NCBI RefSeq assembly: GCF_001436275.1
Contig: NZ_AZEH01000037.1
Coordinates: 1 to 64,000 of the forward strand
DNA length: 64,000 nt
Direction of reading: 5' to 3'
Source: Liquorilactobacillus oeni DSM 19972
GTDB lineage: Bacteria > Bacillota > Bacilli > Lactobacillales > Lactobacillaceae
Below, in pieces: positions 25,276 through 35,921 of the stretch; position 1 is the first letter of the stretch, and each line of letters begins with the position of its first letter. The translations under genes and the position numbers were made by a program. The notes beneath the pieces are model-generated. The model did no database searches, had not been told where the DNA came from, and worked only from the letters and a program-made list of their open reading frames with translations.

Positions 25276-27506
25276 TGACCATCAAAATGGAAATGAGTCC
25301 ACAAGAGATCAAGCAGAAGAAACCATACCTTGAATGGGGACTTAGTGAGAAAGAATATGACTATATTGCAAAAAAGCTTCTGGGTCGGCTGCCTAATTAT
25401 ACAGAAACAGGTTTATTTGCAGTGATGTGGAGTGAACACTGTTCATATAAAAAATCTAAGGCAGTTTTGCGCGAATTTCCTAATAAAAATGCAAGGGTAC
25501 TGCAAGGTCCGGGCGAAGGTGCAGGAATTATTGACATTGGTGATGGTCAAGGAATTGTTTTCAAGGCTGAAAGTCATAACCATCCTTCGGCGGTCGAACC
25601 TTATGAAGGTGCAGCGACAGGAGTTGGGGGAATTATCCGGGATATCTTCAGTATGGGGGCACGCCCGATTGCACTGCTTGATTCACTTCACTTTGGAGAG
25701 ATTAAAGATTCACGTACAAGATACCTTATTAATGAAGTTGTTGCGGGAATTGGTGGCTATGGCAACTGCATGGGCATTCCAACTGTCGGTGGAGAAATTA
25801 CATTTGATGAATGTTATGCTGACAATCCACTTGTTAATGCAATGTGTGTTGGAATTATCGCACAAAGCAAGATGCAAAAGGGACAGGCTAAGGGTGTTGG
25901 AAATGCTGTGATGTATGTCGGAGCAAAAACTGGTAGAGATGGGATTCATGGAGCAACATTTGCTTCTACAGATTTTAGTGATGAAAGGGAAACACAGCGT
26001 TCGGCAGTTCAAGTAGGCGATCCATTCATGGAAAAGCTTTTGTTGGAAGCATGCCTATTACTGACGAGTAAACACCAAGAATGGCTTGTTGGAATTCAAG
26101 ATATGGGTGCGGCTGGATTAGTTTCATCAAGTTGTGAGATGGCTTCTAAAGCTGGAAGTGGAATGATACTTGAGCTAGACAACGTTCCACAACGTGAAGA
26201 TGGAATGTCAGCTTATGAAATAATGCTCAGTGAGTCTCAGGAAAGAATGCTTTTATGCGTGCGGGCCGGTTTTGAAGAGGAAGTCAAGAAGCTTTTTCAC
26301 GATTTTGGGCTTGATGCAGTTGTAATCGGCAGAGTAACAGAAAAAAAAGATTATTTGCTTAAGCATCATGGACAAGTGGTTACAAATATTCCAGTAGCAA
26401 GTTTAACTGATGATGTCTTAGAAGAAAGCAGTCGTGAGAAAGTACCTGCAAGAATCATTAAGAGAAATGAACAACCAACTTGGCATCCAGGTCAATTAGC
26501 AGTTGGAGATGTTCTATGCAAAATGCTACAACAGCCCACGATTGCTTCTAAAAGAATTTTCACAGAAACCTATGATTCACAGGTGAGAACCAATACAGTT
26601 GTAGGGCCAGGAAGTGATGCTGCAGTTTTACGAATTAGGCAGACAGATAAAGCAATTGCGCTTACCACTGATGGTAATGGCCGTTTTGTATATCTAGATC
26701 CTTTCATTGGAGGAAAAATTGCTGTGCTTGAAGCTGCAACAAATCTGGTTGCTAGTGGTGCAAAGCCCTTAGCAATCACTGACTGTCTCAATTTTGGCGA
26801 TCCGAATGATCCGGAGGTTTGCTGGGAATTACATCAAGCAGTTAAGGGAATGGCTGCTGCCTGTCGTCAACTTGATACTCCTGTTATTTCGGGCAATGTT
26901 TCCCTTTATAACGAAAGCAACGGAACGGCGATTTTTCCAACGCCAATGGTTGGAATGGTGGGGTTATTGGAAAATGTGCGTAACTATTTGACACCAACTG
27001 TTAAAAGTGTAGGCGCACAGCTGTTTTTAATTGGAAAGACTGGTAATGATTTTGCGGGAACTGAAATTCAAAAAATGTTAACAGGAAAATTTAGCGGCCC
27101 ACTTAACGACTTTTCATTGACGGATGAGGTTAAAAAAATGGAGAAATTGCTCCAGGCAAATCAAGAAGGATTACTTGAAAGTGCACATGATCTCAGCGAA
27201 GGCGGGTTAGCGGTTGCCCTTGTTGAGTTAGTTTTGCATAATCAATTGGGTCTGTCGGTTTCGGTGGATTTTGCAGGTGAACAGCTTTTTAGTGAGACTC
27301 CAGGAAGATTTGTTGTTAGTGTTGCTCCGCAAAATGTGGCCGCGTTTAAGAAATTGATGGGGACAGATGCAGTTTTGATTGGAGAAGTTACTTCAAAAAG
27401 AGAATGTGAACTGACATATCAGGACGGAAAGACTGTTTTGAATTTGGAAGAAGCAAAAAGATTATGGGAGGATGCAATACCATGCCTTATGAAATCAAGG
27501 GACTAA
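25275..27506 (+). CDS. purL: FGAM synthase large subunit PurL
   Basis: The ATP-dependent synthase subunit of the three-part complex. Its 743 residues are the small bacterial type that needs PurS and PurQ, not the roughly 1300-residue fused form. Motifs include [10 protein letters not shown] near 54, [20 protein letters not shown] near 95 and [15 protein letters not shown] near 276. The last 25 bases overlap the start of purF. Confidence 0.97.
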   Translation: MTIKMEMSPQEIKQKKPYLEWGLSEKEYDYIAKKLLGRLPNYTETGLFAVMWSEHCSYKKSKAVLREFPNKNARVLQGPGEGAGIIDIGDGQGIVFKAESHNHPSAVEPYEGAATGVGGIIRDIFSMGARPIALLDSLHFGEIKDSRTRYLINEVVAGIGGYGNCMGIPTVGGEITFDECYADNPLVNAMCVGIIAQSKMQKGQAKGVGNAVMYVGAKTGRDGIHGATFASTDFSDERETQRSAVQVGDPFMEKLLLEACLLLTSKHQEWLVGIQDMGAAGLVSSSCEMASKAGSGMILELDNVPQREDGMSAYEIMLSESQERMLLCVRAGFEEEVKKLFHDFGLDAVVIGRVTEKKDYLLKHHGQVVTNIPVASLTDDVLEESSREKVPARIIKRNEQPTWHPGQLAVGDVLCKMLQQPTIASKRIFTETYDSQVRTNTVVGPGSDAAVLRIRQTDKAIALTTDGNGRFVYLDPFIGGKIAVLEAATNLVASGAKPLAITDCLNFGDPNDPEVCWELHQAVKGMAAACRQLDTPVISGNVSLYNESNGTAIFPTPMVGMVGLLENVRNYLTPTVKSVGAQLFLIGKTGNDFAGTEIQKMLTGKFSGPLNDFSLTDEVKKMEKLLQANQEGLLESAHDLSEGGLAVALVELVLHNQLGLSVSVDFAGEQLFSETPGRFVVSVAPQNVAAFKKLMGTDAVLIGEVTSKRECELTYQDGKTVLNLEEAKRLWEDAIPCLMKSRD

Positions 27507-28963
27507 ATGAAGAGTGTGGTGTTTTTGGCGTTTTTGGTGCAACAAAGGCAAGCCAATTGACATATTTTGGACTTCATAGTTTGCAGCATCGTGGGCAAGA
27601 AGGCGCAGGCATTGTATCCAGTAATGGTAAAAAGTTGATGCGGTTTCGTAATCGTGGACTGCTTGCAGAGGTCTTTGCCAACGAGAATAATTTAAATTCT
27701 CTTGTAGGAGATATCGCGATTGGTCACGTCCGTTACGGTACAAGCGGCAATAACACTTTAGAAAATGTGCAGCCTTTCTTTTTTCATTTCAGAGATGGGG
27801 ATGTTGCACTTGCTCACAATGGAAACTTAACAAATTCTGAGACACTTAAGGAGCAGTTAGAAGAAGAAGGAGCAATTTTTCAATCAACTTCAGATACAGA
27901 GATCTTGATTCATCTTATTCGGCAAAAAAAAGGGATGGATTTTGTTAGCGCGTTGAAACAGAGCCTAAATGAAGTTCATGGTGGCTTTGCCTTCTTGTTA
28001 TTGCGTGAAAACCGGCTTTATGCCGCACTTGATCCCAATGGTTTTCGTCCTTTATCGATTGGACAATTAGATAATGGAGCTTATGTAGTTGCAAGTGAAA
28101 CATGTGCGTTAGATACGGTAGGAGCTCGTTTTGTACGTGATGTGCAGCCTGGCGAGTTGATCACTATTGATGAAACAGGTTTGCATATTGATTCGTATAC
28201 GCAAGAAACGCAGCTTACACTTTGTTCGATGGAATTCATTTATTTTTCACGTCCAGATTCAATTATTCATGGTGTTACTGTTCATAATGCACGTAAAAAA
28301 ATGGGGAGATTGCTGGCACATCAAGCACCAGTCGATGTAGACATGGTAGTGGGAGTTCCAAATTCATCCTTGTCTGCAGCAAGCGGGTATGCGGAAGAAA
28401 GTGGACATCCTTATGAGATGGGGCTGATCAAGAATCAATACGTAGCGCGAACTTTTATTCAACCAACAAAACAGTTACGTGAACGTGGAGTTAAAATGAA
28501 GCTCTCAGCAGTTCGCGGAGTTGTAGAGGGAAAAAGAGTGGCCGTTGTTGATGATTCAATTGTACGTGGAACAACAAGTCGGCAAATTGTGCGTCTTTTA
28601 CGGGAAGCCGGAGCAAAAGAAGTTCATATGCTGATTGCTTCTCCACCGCTTCGTTTTCCGTGTTTTTATGGGATTGATATTTCAACACGTTCAGAATTAA
28701 TTGCTGCTAATCATACTATTCCAGAAATTCGTGAATTGATTGGTGCAGACTCACTATCTTTTCTGTCTTTGCCTAACTTGATTAAAGCAATAAACCTTCC
28801 TGAAGGTACAGAAGAACCTAATGGTGGCTTATGTGTTGCATATTTTGATGGAAAGTATCCAACACCACTTTATGATTATCGTGCGGGTTATTTAGATTCC
28901 TTGAAAAAGCAGCAAGAAAGAGAGGTTGCCGCAAATGAATCGTTATCAGCAAGCAGGGGTTGA
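27482..28963 (+). CDS. purF: Amidophosphoribosyltransferase
   Basis: Catalyses the first committed step, PRPP plus glutamine to phosphoribosylamine. ATG at 27482 follows GGGAGG by about 9 nt and lies inside purL. The 493-residue protein has an 11-residue leader before Cys12 (ECGVFGVFG), the N-terminal nucleophile exposed after processing. The PRPP-binding motif [14 protein letters not shown] lies near 353. No Fe-S cysteine cluster was checked. It overlaps purM by 29 nt. Confidence 0.97.
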   Translation: MPYEIKGLNEECGVFGVFGATKASQLTYFGLHSLQHRGQEGAGIVSSNGKKLMRFRNRGLLAEVFANENNLNSLVGDIAIGHVRYGTSGNNTLENVQPFFFHFRDGDVALAHNGNLTNSETLKEQLEEEGAIFQSTSDTEILIHLIRQKKGMDFVSALKQSLNEVHGGFAFLLLRENRLYAALDPNGFRPLSIGQLDNGAYVVASETCALDTVGARFVRDVQPGELITIDETGLHIDSYTQETQLTLCSMEFIYFSRPDSIIHGVTVHNARKKMGRLLAHQAPVDVDMVVGVPNSSLSAASGYAEESGHPYEMGLIKNQYVARTFIQPTKQLRERGVKMKLSAVRGVVEGKRVAVVDDSIVRGTTSRQIVRLLREAGAKEVHMLIASPPLRFPCFYGIDISTRSELIAANHTIPEIRELIGADSLSFLSLPNLIKAINLPEGTEEPNGGLCVAYFDGKYPTPLYDYRAGYLDSLKKQQEREVAANESLSASRG

Positions 28964-29975
28964 CGTCAATGCCGGTTATGAATTAGTTCGCAGGATTCGT
29001 AGTGCAGTTGCGAGCACAGAGCGGCCTGGTTGTATGGGAGAAATTGGTTCCTTTGGTGGTTTATTTGATCTTGGTGTACTTGGTAAAATGGAGCATCCCA
29101 TTCTTGTTTCAGGAACAGATGGAGTTGGTACTAAACTTTTAATTGCACAGCAAACTGAAAAGCATGAAACAATTGGAATTGACTGTGTTGCGATGTGTGT
29201 CAATGATATTTTGGCTCAAGGAGCCCAGCCGTTGTATTTTATGGATTATATTGCCGTCGGTCATAACAATCCAGAAAGAATTGCGCAGATAGTGCAAGGA
29301 GTTGCAACTGGGTGTAAACAAGCACATGCTGTTTTAAACGGTGGTGAAACCGCTGAAATGCCTGATATGTATTCCAAAGATGAATATGACCTTGCTGGTT
29401 TTGCAGTCGGAGTTGCAGAAAAGGAAAAGTTATTGACAAAAGACCGTCCACAAGAGGGGGATCTTTTATTTGCTTTACCATCAAGTGGATTACATTCAAA
29501 CGGTTTTTCATTAGTTCGTCAAATAATTTTTAAGGAGCAACATCTGGACTTCAATACCCAACCGGCTGTTTTAGATGGAAAAACGATTGCAGCAGAATTG
29601 CTGAAACCTACAAAAATTTATGTCCGCATACTATGGCCGTTAATTGAAAGAGGGTTGCTTAACGGAATTAGTCACATTACGGGTGGCGGGTTAATAGAAA
29701 ATCTCCCACGGATGTTTGCTGATGACTTGCAAGCTGTTATCCAAAGAGATTCTTGGAATGTTTTGCCAATTTTTAAATATTTAGCTGAATTAGGAAGATT
29801 GACTTTGCAGGATTGTTTTGAAACTTTTAATATGGGACTAGGGATGGTACTCGCAGTTTCTCCAGATAAGGCGGCAGCGGTCAGAAAATATTTTGAACAG
29901 AAGGAAGAATGTTTTTACGAGATTGGTTCCTTATGTCACCGTCCAGAAAAAGAAACAAAAATCAGATTCAAGTGA
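28935..29975 (+). CDS. purM: AIR synthetase (PurM)
   Basis: Closes the imidazole ring, FGAM to AIR, with ATP. Of 346 residues, [14 protein letters not shown] is at the N-terminus, SGTDGVGTKLLIA near 60-72 and GGGLIENLPRM near 250. ATG at 28935 follows GAGAGG by about 9 nt; TTG at 28926 lies too close. It overlaps the end of purF. Confidence 0.96.
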   Translation: MNRYQQAGVDVNAGYELVRRIRSAVASTERPGCMGEIGSFGGLFDLGVLGKMEHPILVSGTDGVGTKLLIAQQTEKHETIGIDCVAMCVNDILAQGAQPLYFMDYIAVGHNNPERIAQIVQGVATGCKQAHAVLNGGETAEMPDMYSKDEYDLAGFAVGVAEKEKLLTKDRPQEGDLLFALPSSGLHSNGFSLVRQIIFKEQHLDFNTQPAVLDGKTIAAELLKPTKIYVRILWPLIERGLLNGISHITGGGLIENLPRMFADDLQAVIQRDSWNVLPIFKYLAELGRLTLQDCFETFNMGLGMVLAVSPDKAAAVRKYFEQKEECFYEIGSLCHRPEKETKIRFK

Positions 29976-29986
29976 GGCATTTTAAA

Positions 29987-30577
29987 ATGAAGATTGCGAT
30001 TTTTGCATCAGGAAACGGTTCAAATTTTGAAATTTTTGCACAAATGTTTGAAAAGCATCAACTTCCAGGAGAATTAACACTGCTTTTTTGTGATCATCCC
30101 AATGCCAATGTTGTTGCACGAGCACGGCGTCATCAGGTTCCTGTTGAAACATTCACGGTTAAGGAGTGTGGTACTAAGGTACAGTACGAAGAAAAAATTC
30201 TGAAAATTTTACTTTCGCAAAAAATCGATTTTATTATTTTAGCAGGATATCTGCGTGTGATTGGTAATAAAATTCTGCAACATTTTGAAGGCAGAATCGT
30301 CAATCTTCATCCGGCATATTTGCCTGAGTATCCAGGCTTGCATTCTATTGAAAGAGCTTTTACAGATAAAAAAGAAGAGACAGGTGTTACAGTTCATTAT
30401 GTAGATGCAGGGCTTGATTCTGGCCCCATTATTGCACAATGCAGGGTGCCAATTTTGAAAGATGATACTGTTTCAGAATTGGAAAAACGGATTCATGAAA
30501 GAGAACATCAGCTCTACCCACAGGTTGTAAAAAAAATATTGCAGGATTTACAACAGAAAGAAGGAAACGAGAAATGA
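29987..30577 (+). CDS. purN: GAR formyltransferase (PurN)
   Basis: Transfers formyl from 10-formyl-tetrahydrofolate to glycinamide ribonucleotide. The 196-residue protein starts [15 protein letters not shown]. It has LAGYLRVIG near 88-96, [13 protein letters not shown] near 105-117 (catalytic Asn and His) and [17 protein letters not shown] near 130-146 (catalytic Asp). GTGAGG lies 9 nt before ATG, 11 nt after purM. It overlaps purH by 4 nt. Confidence 0.96.
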   Translation: MKIAIFASGNGSNFEIFAQMFEKHQLPGELTLLFCDHPNANVVARARRHQVPVETFTVKECGTKVQYEEKILKILLSQKIDFIILAGYLRVIGNKILQHFEGRIVNLHPAYLPEYPGLHSIERAFTDKKEETGVTVHYVDAGLDSGPIIAQCRVPILKDDTVSELEKRIHEREHQLYPQVVKKILQDLQQKEGNEK

Positions 30578-32112
30578 AGAGAGCTTTGGTCAGTGTTTCA
30601 GATAAAAAAGGGCTTGCCCCATTTATAAAAAAATTAGTTGCAAATGATTTTGAGATTATTTCAACTGGAGGAACAAAAAAATTTCTTGATGAAGCAGGTA
30701 TCAAAACAATTGCAGTCGAAGACGTTACTGGCTTTCCTGAAATTTTAGATGGACGTGTAAAAACTTTGAATCCCTTGATTCATGGAGCTTTGTTGGGAAG
30801 AAGAGAAGTTCCTGCCCATGTAGAAACAATGAAAAAAATGCATATTGAACCAATTGATCTTGTGTGTGTTAACCTTTATCCCTTTAAACAAACCATTGAA
30901 AAATCAGATGTTAAATTGGCAGATGCAATTGAGAATATTGATATTGGTGGTCCAAGTATGTTGCGCAGTGCTTCTAAAAATTATCAGGATGTAACGGTTG
31001 TCACTGACCCGAAAGATTATTCAGTTATTGCACAAGAAATTGCTGAAAAGGGAGCTACTACACTGCAAACACGTGCAAAGCTAGCTGCCAAAGCTTTCAG
31101 ACATACGGCAGCGTATGATGCTCTAATTGCCCAGTATCTTTCAAAAAGAACAGGGGTTGAAGCTCCTGAGGAACTGACTTTAACATATAATTTGGAAGAT
31201 ACAATGCGCTATGGAGAAAACAGTCATCAAAAAGCATGGTTTTACCGTGATGCTCTTCCTTCGAAATACGCATTGAGTAGTGCAGAACAGCTTCACGGCA
31301 AGAAATTATCATATAACAATATCAAAGACGCAGATGCTGCTTTGAGAATTGCGCGTGAGTTTGATGAACCTACCGTAGTAGCCCTGAAACACATGAATCC
31401 TTGTGGAATCGGACGTGCGTCTTCTTTGGAAACTGCTTGGGATCTTGCATATCAAGCAGATCCGATTTCAATCTTTGGTGGTGTGATTGTTTTGAATCGT
31501 AAAGTAGATGTTGCGACAGCTCAAAAAATGCATCAGCTTTTCTTGGAAATTATTATCGCACCTGCTTTTGAAGAAGAGGCCTTTGCCATTTTAGCTAAGA
31601 AAAAGAATTTGCGGCTTTTACAACTTGATTTTGCAAGCAAAAATGAAAGACCGCAAAAGGAAGTAGTTTCTGTGCTAGGAGGCCTTTTGGTGCAGGAACA
31701 AGATGTTTTGCACGAAGAACCTAAAAAATGGGAAATTGTGACTAAGGTTAAGCCAACAGCAGAGCAGCTTAGTACTTTATTATTTGCGTGGAAGGCAGTT
31801 AAACATACAAAGAGCAATGCCATTGTTGTTGCTAACAGTAAAAGAACACTTGGCATTGGAGCAGGGCAGCCTAATCGAATTGATTCAACTAAGATTGCTA
31901 TTAAAAAAGCGGGCAGTGCAATTGATGATGAAGCTGTTTTGGCTAGTGACGCTTTCTTTCCAATGGATGATTGTGTTGAATATGCTGCAGAACATGGTAT
32001 CAAGGCAATTGTTCAACCAGGTGGTAGTATTCGTGACAAAGATTCAATTGCAATGGCTGACAAATTTGGAATTACCATGTTGACTACCGGAATACGTCAT
32101 TTCAGACACTAA
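30574..32112 (+). CDS. purH: Bifunctional AICAR formyltransferase / IMP cyclohydrolase
   Basis: Performs the last two steps to IMP. Of 512 residues, the N-terminal MGS-like cyclohydrolase domain starts [13 protein letters not shown] and has STGGTKKFL near 30. The C-terminal formyltransferase domain includes [13 protein letters not shown] near 210 and [13 protein letters not shown] near 270. ATG overlaps the purN stop (ATGA), a sign of coupling. Confidence 0.97.
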   Translation: MKRALVSVSDKKGLAPFIKKLVANDFEIISTGGTKKFLDEAGIKTIAVEDVTGFPEILDGRVKTLNPLIHGALLGRREVPAHVETMKKMHIEPIDLVCVNLYPFKQTIEKSDVKLADAIENIDIGGPSMLRSASKNYQDVTVVTDPKDYSVIAQEIAEKGATTLQTRAKLAAKAFRHTAAYDALIAQYLSKRTGVEAPEELTLTYNLEDTMRYGENSHQKAWFYRDALPSKYALSSAEQLHGKKLSYNNIKDADAALRIAREFDEPTVVALKHMNPCGIGRASSLETAWDLAYQADPISIFGGVIVLNRKVDVATAQKMHQLFLEIIIAPAFEEEAFAILAKKKNLRLLQLDFASKNERPQKEVVSVLGGLLVQEQDVLHEEPKKWEIVTKVKPTAEQLSTLLFAWKAVKHTKSNAIVVANSKRTLGIGAGQPNRIDSTKIAIKKAGSAIDDEAVLASDAFFPMDDCVEYAAEHGIKAIVQPGGSIRDKDSIAMADKFGITMLTTGIRHFRH

Positions 32113-32138
32113 TCAGACATTAAGATGGAGGAATAAAC

Positions 32139-33407
32139 TTGGAAAAAAAGTTAAGGCTTCTTGTAGTTGGTTCGGGTGCACGTGAACATGCAATTTGCAG
32201 ATCTTTTTTAAAAAGTCACTGTGTCAGTGATGTTTTTTGTGCCCCAGGAAATGACGGTATGAAAAAAACAGGAATAAAGACAATTGATCTGTCTGAACTT
32301 GATTTTAGTAACTTAAAGAAGTTTGTAAAAGAAAATGCAATTGATTGGACTTTTGTTGGGCCAGAGAATGCTTTGGTAAATGGAATTGTGGATTCTTTCA
32401 AAAAAGATGGATTAAAAATATTTGGACCATCTGCAGAGGCCGCACAGTTGGAGGGCTCAAAAGATTTTGCGTTACGTTTTATGACGACACAGCATGTTCC
32501 AACGGCTAAATACCAATCTTTTGGTGTAAAAGAAGAAGCGTTAAAAGCGTTGACAAACTGGCCTTTGCCGCTTGTAATTAAAGCTGACGGTCTTGCTGGC
32601 GGTAAAGGTGTCACAATTTGTCAAGATGTGGCAACTGCCCAAGAAACAGTCACACGACTCTTTGATAATGGCCAGCAACGGCTTGTTTTTGAAGAATTTT
32701 TGGAAGGTCAAGAATACTCGCTTTTTGTAGTTGTCAATGAAAAAAATTATCAGATTCTGCCAATGGCCCAAGATCATAAACGTGCTTATAATTTTGATAA
32801 AGGACCGAATACAGGCGGTATGGGAGCATACAGCCCTGTGCCCCAACTTTTGCACACTGACTATCAGCAAATGATTACAGAAGTTGTTGAGCCTTCTATT
32901 CAGGGATTGAGAAAAAGAAATTTTGATTACGTTGGTGTCTTATATATTGGACTGATTTTGACTGCGAGCGGACCTAAGGTGATTGAATATAATGTGCGTT
33001 TGGGAGATCCTGAAACACAGGTTGTTTTGCCTAGATTAAAAACTGATTTTGCAGTACTGATCGATGATTGTCTTCGTATGCGCACAATGAAACAGCTTGA
33101 ATTTAAACAAAATGCTTGTTTGGGGATTGTTATTGCAGCTCAAGGCTATCCGCAAAAACCTAAACAGGGGCAAAGCTTGTCCTCTTTTATTGAAGAACCT
33201 GATATAACAATTGATTATGCTAATGTTATGGAACAAAACGGGAAGATGATAGGTGCAGGTGGCAGATTATTGACTGTTGCTGCAACTGCCGCGACATTAC
33301 TTGAGGCACAAAAAAAAGCCTATCATTATATTGAAAAACTTTCACTTTCAGGTTGCTTTTACCGTGAAGATATTGGAGCGAAGGCTCTCTCAAAGGGCAA
33401 TTCTTAG
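32139..33407 (+). CDS. purD: GAR synthetase (PurD)
   Basis: Joins phosphoribosylamine and glycine with ATP. The 422-residue ATP-grasp protein has LLVVGSGAREHAI at the N-terminus, VIKADGLAGGKGVTI near 146-160, PNTGGMGAYSP near 227 and YNVRLGDPETQ near 288. The start is TTG behind TGGAGG. It ends the purine unit and runs into a perfect palindromic terminator. Confidence 0.97.
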   Translation: MEKKLRLLVVGSGAREHAICRSFLKSHCVSDVFCAPGNDGMKKTGIKTIDLSELDFSNLKKFVKENAIDWTFVGPENALVNGIVDSFKKDGLKIFGPSAEAAQLEGSKDFALRFMTTQHVPTAKYQSFGVKEEALKALTNWPLPLVIKADGLAGGKGVTICQDVATAQETVTRLFDNGQQRLVFEEFLEGQEYSLFVVVNEKNYQILPMAQDHKRAYNFDKGPNTGGMGAYSPVPQLLHTDYQQMITEVVEPSIQGLRKRNFDYVGVLYIGLILTASGPKVIEYNVRLGDPETQVVLPRLKTDFAVLIDDCLRMRTMKQLEFKQNACLGIVIAAQGYPQKPKQGQSLSSFIEEPDITIDYANVMEQNGKMIGAGGRLLTVAATAATLLEAQKKAYHYIEKLSLSGCFYREDIGAKALSKGNS

Positions 33408-33457
33408 TTAGGGCATTTATTGAAAATATGTCAGTACATAAACTGCAAGATAGTCTA

Positions 33458-33497
33458 AAGGGGCTGAGCCAAAACTTATGTTTTGGCTCAGCCCCTT
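33458..33497. terminator. Perfect 18-bp palindromic terminator after purD
   Basis: AAGGGGCTGAGCCAAAAC pairs perfectly with GTTTTGGCTCAGCCCCTT around the loop TTAT. It lies between convergent purD and the aminotransferase gene, so it can serve both. It is the cleanest member of a recurring hairpin family in this window. Confidence 0.85.
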
Positions 33498-33584
33498 GCA
33501 CACATTGTAAGATACTTAAATTTTTTATTGCAGTTTAAAGATTTAGTAACTGATTGTTTCAGATTGAAGTGAGGTCTCCTTATT

Positions 33585-34772
33585 TTAGATAGCAAATTGA
33601 TTTACTAGCGAATATTTAATAGCTTCCCCAAGATCTGCGCATCCTTTTTTAATCTCAGAAAGCGAAACCCCCGTAAAGTTCAACCTAATGTAATTTTTGG
33701 GTGAACTATTTGCAAAAAGAGATGACCCCTCAAGAAAAGTAACTATGTTTGTTTGTTTTAACAAGATAGCTGCATCACATCCTTGAGGCAGTGTGACCCA
33801 GATAAAGAAGCCGCCTTGAGGATGCGAAAAGCTGCAATCTGTAGGTAATTCATCTTCAAGACAAGTTAACATTGTCTGCATTTTCAAACGGTATGCTCTT
33901 CGCAAATGGTCAATATGTTTTTCAATACTGTTTTCGCCAAGGTATTGATCAATACTCTCAAGCAAAACGTTAGAAGATTGACAGTCATATGAAAGTCGTA
34001 AGGAGGAAAGCTGTTTAACAATCTCTGGAGAAGCAATCAACCAGCCACAGCGTAAAGCAGGGGAAAGAATTTTTGAAAAACTGCCTAGTGTAATTACGTT
34101 TCCGGTTCTGTCAAAGGATTTGATGGCAGGAAGAGCTGACCCTTCATAGCGCAATTCACGGTAAGGATCGTCTTCAATGACGACAGCTTGATATTTTGCT
34201 GCAAGTGCTGCCAATCTTTTTCTTTTTATTGTCGACATGCAATAGCCTGTTGGATTCTGAAAATTAGGAATAGTATAGATGATTTTAATCTTGTTATGCT
34301 GTAGTGTATTTTCTAGAGTCTCCAAATCCATACCATCTTTTTCCATTGGAATCTCGTAGTATTTTGGAAGATGCTCATTGAAAGCTTCTAAAGCCCCTAC
34401 ATAGGTTGGTGCTTCAACAGCAATTCCATCATGGTCATCAAGAAAGAGACTTGACAGCAATTTAATTCCTTGCTGAGCTCCTTGTGTTAACATAATTTCT
34501 TCTGAAGAACAATCAAAACCCATTTTTTTTGTTGATGATGCAATTTTTTGTCTTAAGGGCTCGTATCCCGTAACTGTACGGTATTGAAAAAGATCGTTGG
34601 ATTCGTCGTTAATTCGTTTTTCAAAGGCCCTTTTAAGTTCATCTTTAGGAAATAAATTTGGATCAGGGTAACCGCCTGCAAATGAAATCTTGTTGGCTTG
34701 TGCGCTCAACTTGAAAAGTTCGTCTAGACTTGACGAATCTTGGTTTATGCGGTGTGAAAAAGTTGGAATCAT
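33585..34772 (-). CDS. PLP-dependent aminotransferase (class I/II, LysN/AraT-like)
   Basis: A 395-residue fold-type I aminotransferase. The PLP lysine is near residue 234 in TLGSFSKILSPALRCGW. Cofactor residues appear in NFQNPTGY near 170 and VVIEDDPYREL near 198-207. TYVGALEAF and the C-terminal PQGGFFIWVTLP fit the 2-aminoadipate/aromatic aminotransferase group. No GntR DNA-binding domain is fused to it, so it is not a MocR regulator. Substrate unknown. It is divergent from a LysR regulator, which may control it. Confidence 0.85.
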   Translation of the reverse strand: MIPTFSHRINQDSSSLDELFKLSAQANKISFAGGYPDPNLFPKDELKRAFEKRINDESNDLFQYRTVTGYEPLRQKIASSTKKMGFDCSSEEIMLTQGAQQGIKLLSSLFLDDHDGIAVEAPTYVGALEAFNEHLPKYYEIPMEKDGMDLETLENTLQHNKIKIIYTIPNFQNPTGYCMSTIKRKRLAALAAKYQAVVIEDDPYRELRYEGSALPAIKSFDRTGNVITLGSFSKILSPALRCGWLIASPEIVKQLSSLRLSYDCQSSNVLLESIDQYLGENSIEKHIDHLRRAYRLKMQTMLTCLEDELPTDCSFSHPQGGFFIWVTLPQGCDAAILLKQTNIVTFLEGSSLFANSSPKNYIRLNFTGVSLSEIKKGCADLGEAIKYSLVNQFAI

Positions 34773-34877
34773 GTCAGGCCCTCCTTATTATTTAAAATTG
34801 AAAATTAGCCTTGCTTTTATGTTGAAATAAGTGTACCTTTATTTTTGAATTAAGTAAAACTCAAGTTTTTCAATTTA

Positions 34878-34896
34878 AAGTGAAATTAATTCACTT
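34878..34896. promoter_or_regulatory. Inverted repeat in the aminotransferase-lysR gap
   Basis: AAGTGAA-ATTAA-TTCACTT is a 7-bp perfect inverted repeat with a 5-bp spacer, 18 nt before the LysR start. The size resembles LysR-type operators, although the canonical T-N11-A form is not exact. Confidence 0.4.
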
Positions 34897-34914
34897 AAGA
34901 AAGGAATACCTATT

Positions 34915-35826
34915 TTGGCTAATTTTTCGTATGAAGTTTTTAGTGAAGTTGCAAAGCGAAAAACTTTTTTTGCAGCTGCTACTCAGCTTAGAGTAACCCC
35001 GTCTGCAGTTAGCCATTCAATTGCAGGCTTGGAAAAAGAATTGGGCTTCTCACTTTTTGTACGTAATCGTACAGGAGTAAAACTTACTTCAGATGGTAAG
35101 AAAGTCTTACCGGTTGTACAGGAAATTTTAAATACTGAGGCAAAGTTAAGAGAAGAGGCCGCTCGCATTAATGGTTTAAATGAAGGACGAATAAGGATTG
35201 GGGCTTTTAGTAGTGTCTGCATTAACTGGCTGCCGGACATTATTCGCAGTTTTAAAAAAACGTATCCTAATATAGAACTATCTGTCATTCAGGGGAATTT
35301 TAATGCAGTTGCCGAGCAGGTCAGAGTAGGGACACTTGATTTAGGATTTAGTGCACTGCCTATCAAGGAAAAACTTGAAGTAATTCCCTTGCATAGGGAT
35401 CCAATATATTGTATAACACCTAAAAGTTTCACTCCCCGTGCAGATAAAATTATTGCTAGAAGTGATATTCAGGATAAAAATTTTATTTTGCAGCAAATTG
35501 ATTATGATCGTGATACAAAAAAAGCTTTGGATACTTATAATGTTTCTGTTAATTCAATTCACTACAGTATTGACGATGCCTCAATAATTGCGATGGTTGA
35601 AAGTGGTTTAGGCTTAGGAATTCTTCCAGAACTGGCATTGCAAAAATTATCTGGAAATGTAAATAGGTATCCTTTTCAGGAGCATTTTTATCGGACTATC
35701 TGTCTTATATCACACGCAGAAGCTAAACAAACTCCATCAACACGTGCTTTTGTAAAAGAAATTCAAAAATATCTGTTAAAAAGATACGGGGATGAGTGGG
35801 CAAAACAGTTTGCTAATCTTTTTTAA
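34915..35826 (+). CDS. LysR-family transcriptional regulator
   Basis: A 303-residue regulator. The N-terminal helix-turn-helix (about 1-60: FSEVAKRKTFFAAATQLRVT, then SAVSHSIAGLEKELGFSLF) is the LysR hallmark. A periplasmic-binding-like effector domain follows from about 90 (GRIRIGAFSS). It starts at TTG behind AAAGGA. Divergence from the aminotransferase suggests that gene as a target. A MATE exporter follows after 95 nt and may be another target; both are inferences from position. Confidence 0.9.
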   Translation: MANFSYEVFSEVAKRKTFFAAATQLRVTPSAVSHSIAGLEKELGFSLFVRNRTGVKLTSDGKKVLPVVQEILNTEAKLREEAARINGLNEGRIRIGAFSSVCINWLPDIIRSFKKTYPNIELSVIQGNFNAVAEQVRVGTLDLGFSALPIKEKLEVIPLHRDPIYCITPKSFTPRADKIIARSDIQDKNFILQQIDYDRDTKKALDTYNVSVNSIHYSIDDASIIAMVESGLGLGILPELALQKLSGNVNRYPFQEHFYRTICLISHAEAKQTPSTRAFVKEIQKYLLKRYGDEWAKQFANLF

Positions 35827-35921
35827 AAAGTTTCTTTAAAAAGGGTTCAATTTAGCACATGAATGTGATAGTATTTGAAATTGTCGTTTTGCAAGAAAGT
35901 TCTGAGACTGGAGGTAAAAGA

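Noticed and set aside
33585-34772. MocR-type regulator
   Set aside because: The protein begins directly with the aminotransferase fold; no GntR winged helix is present.
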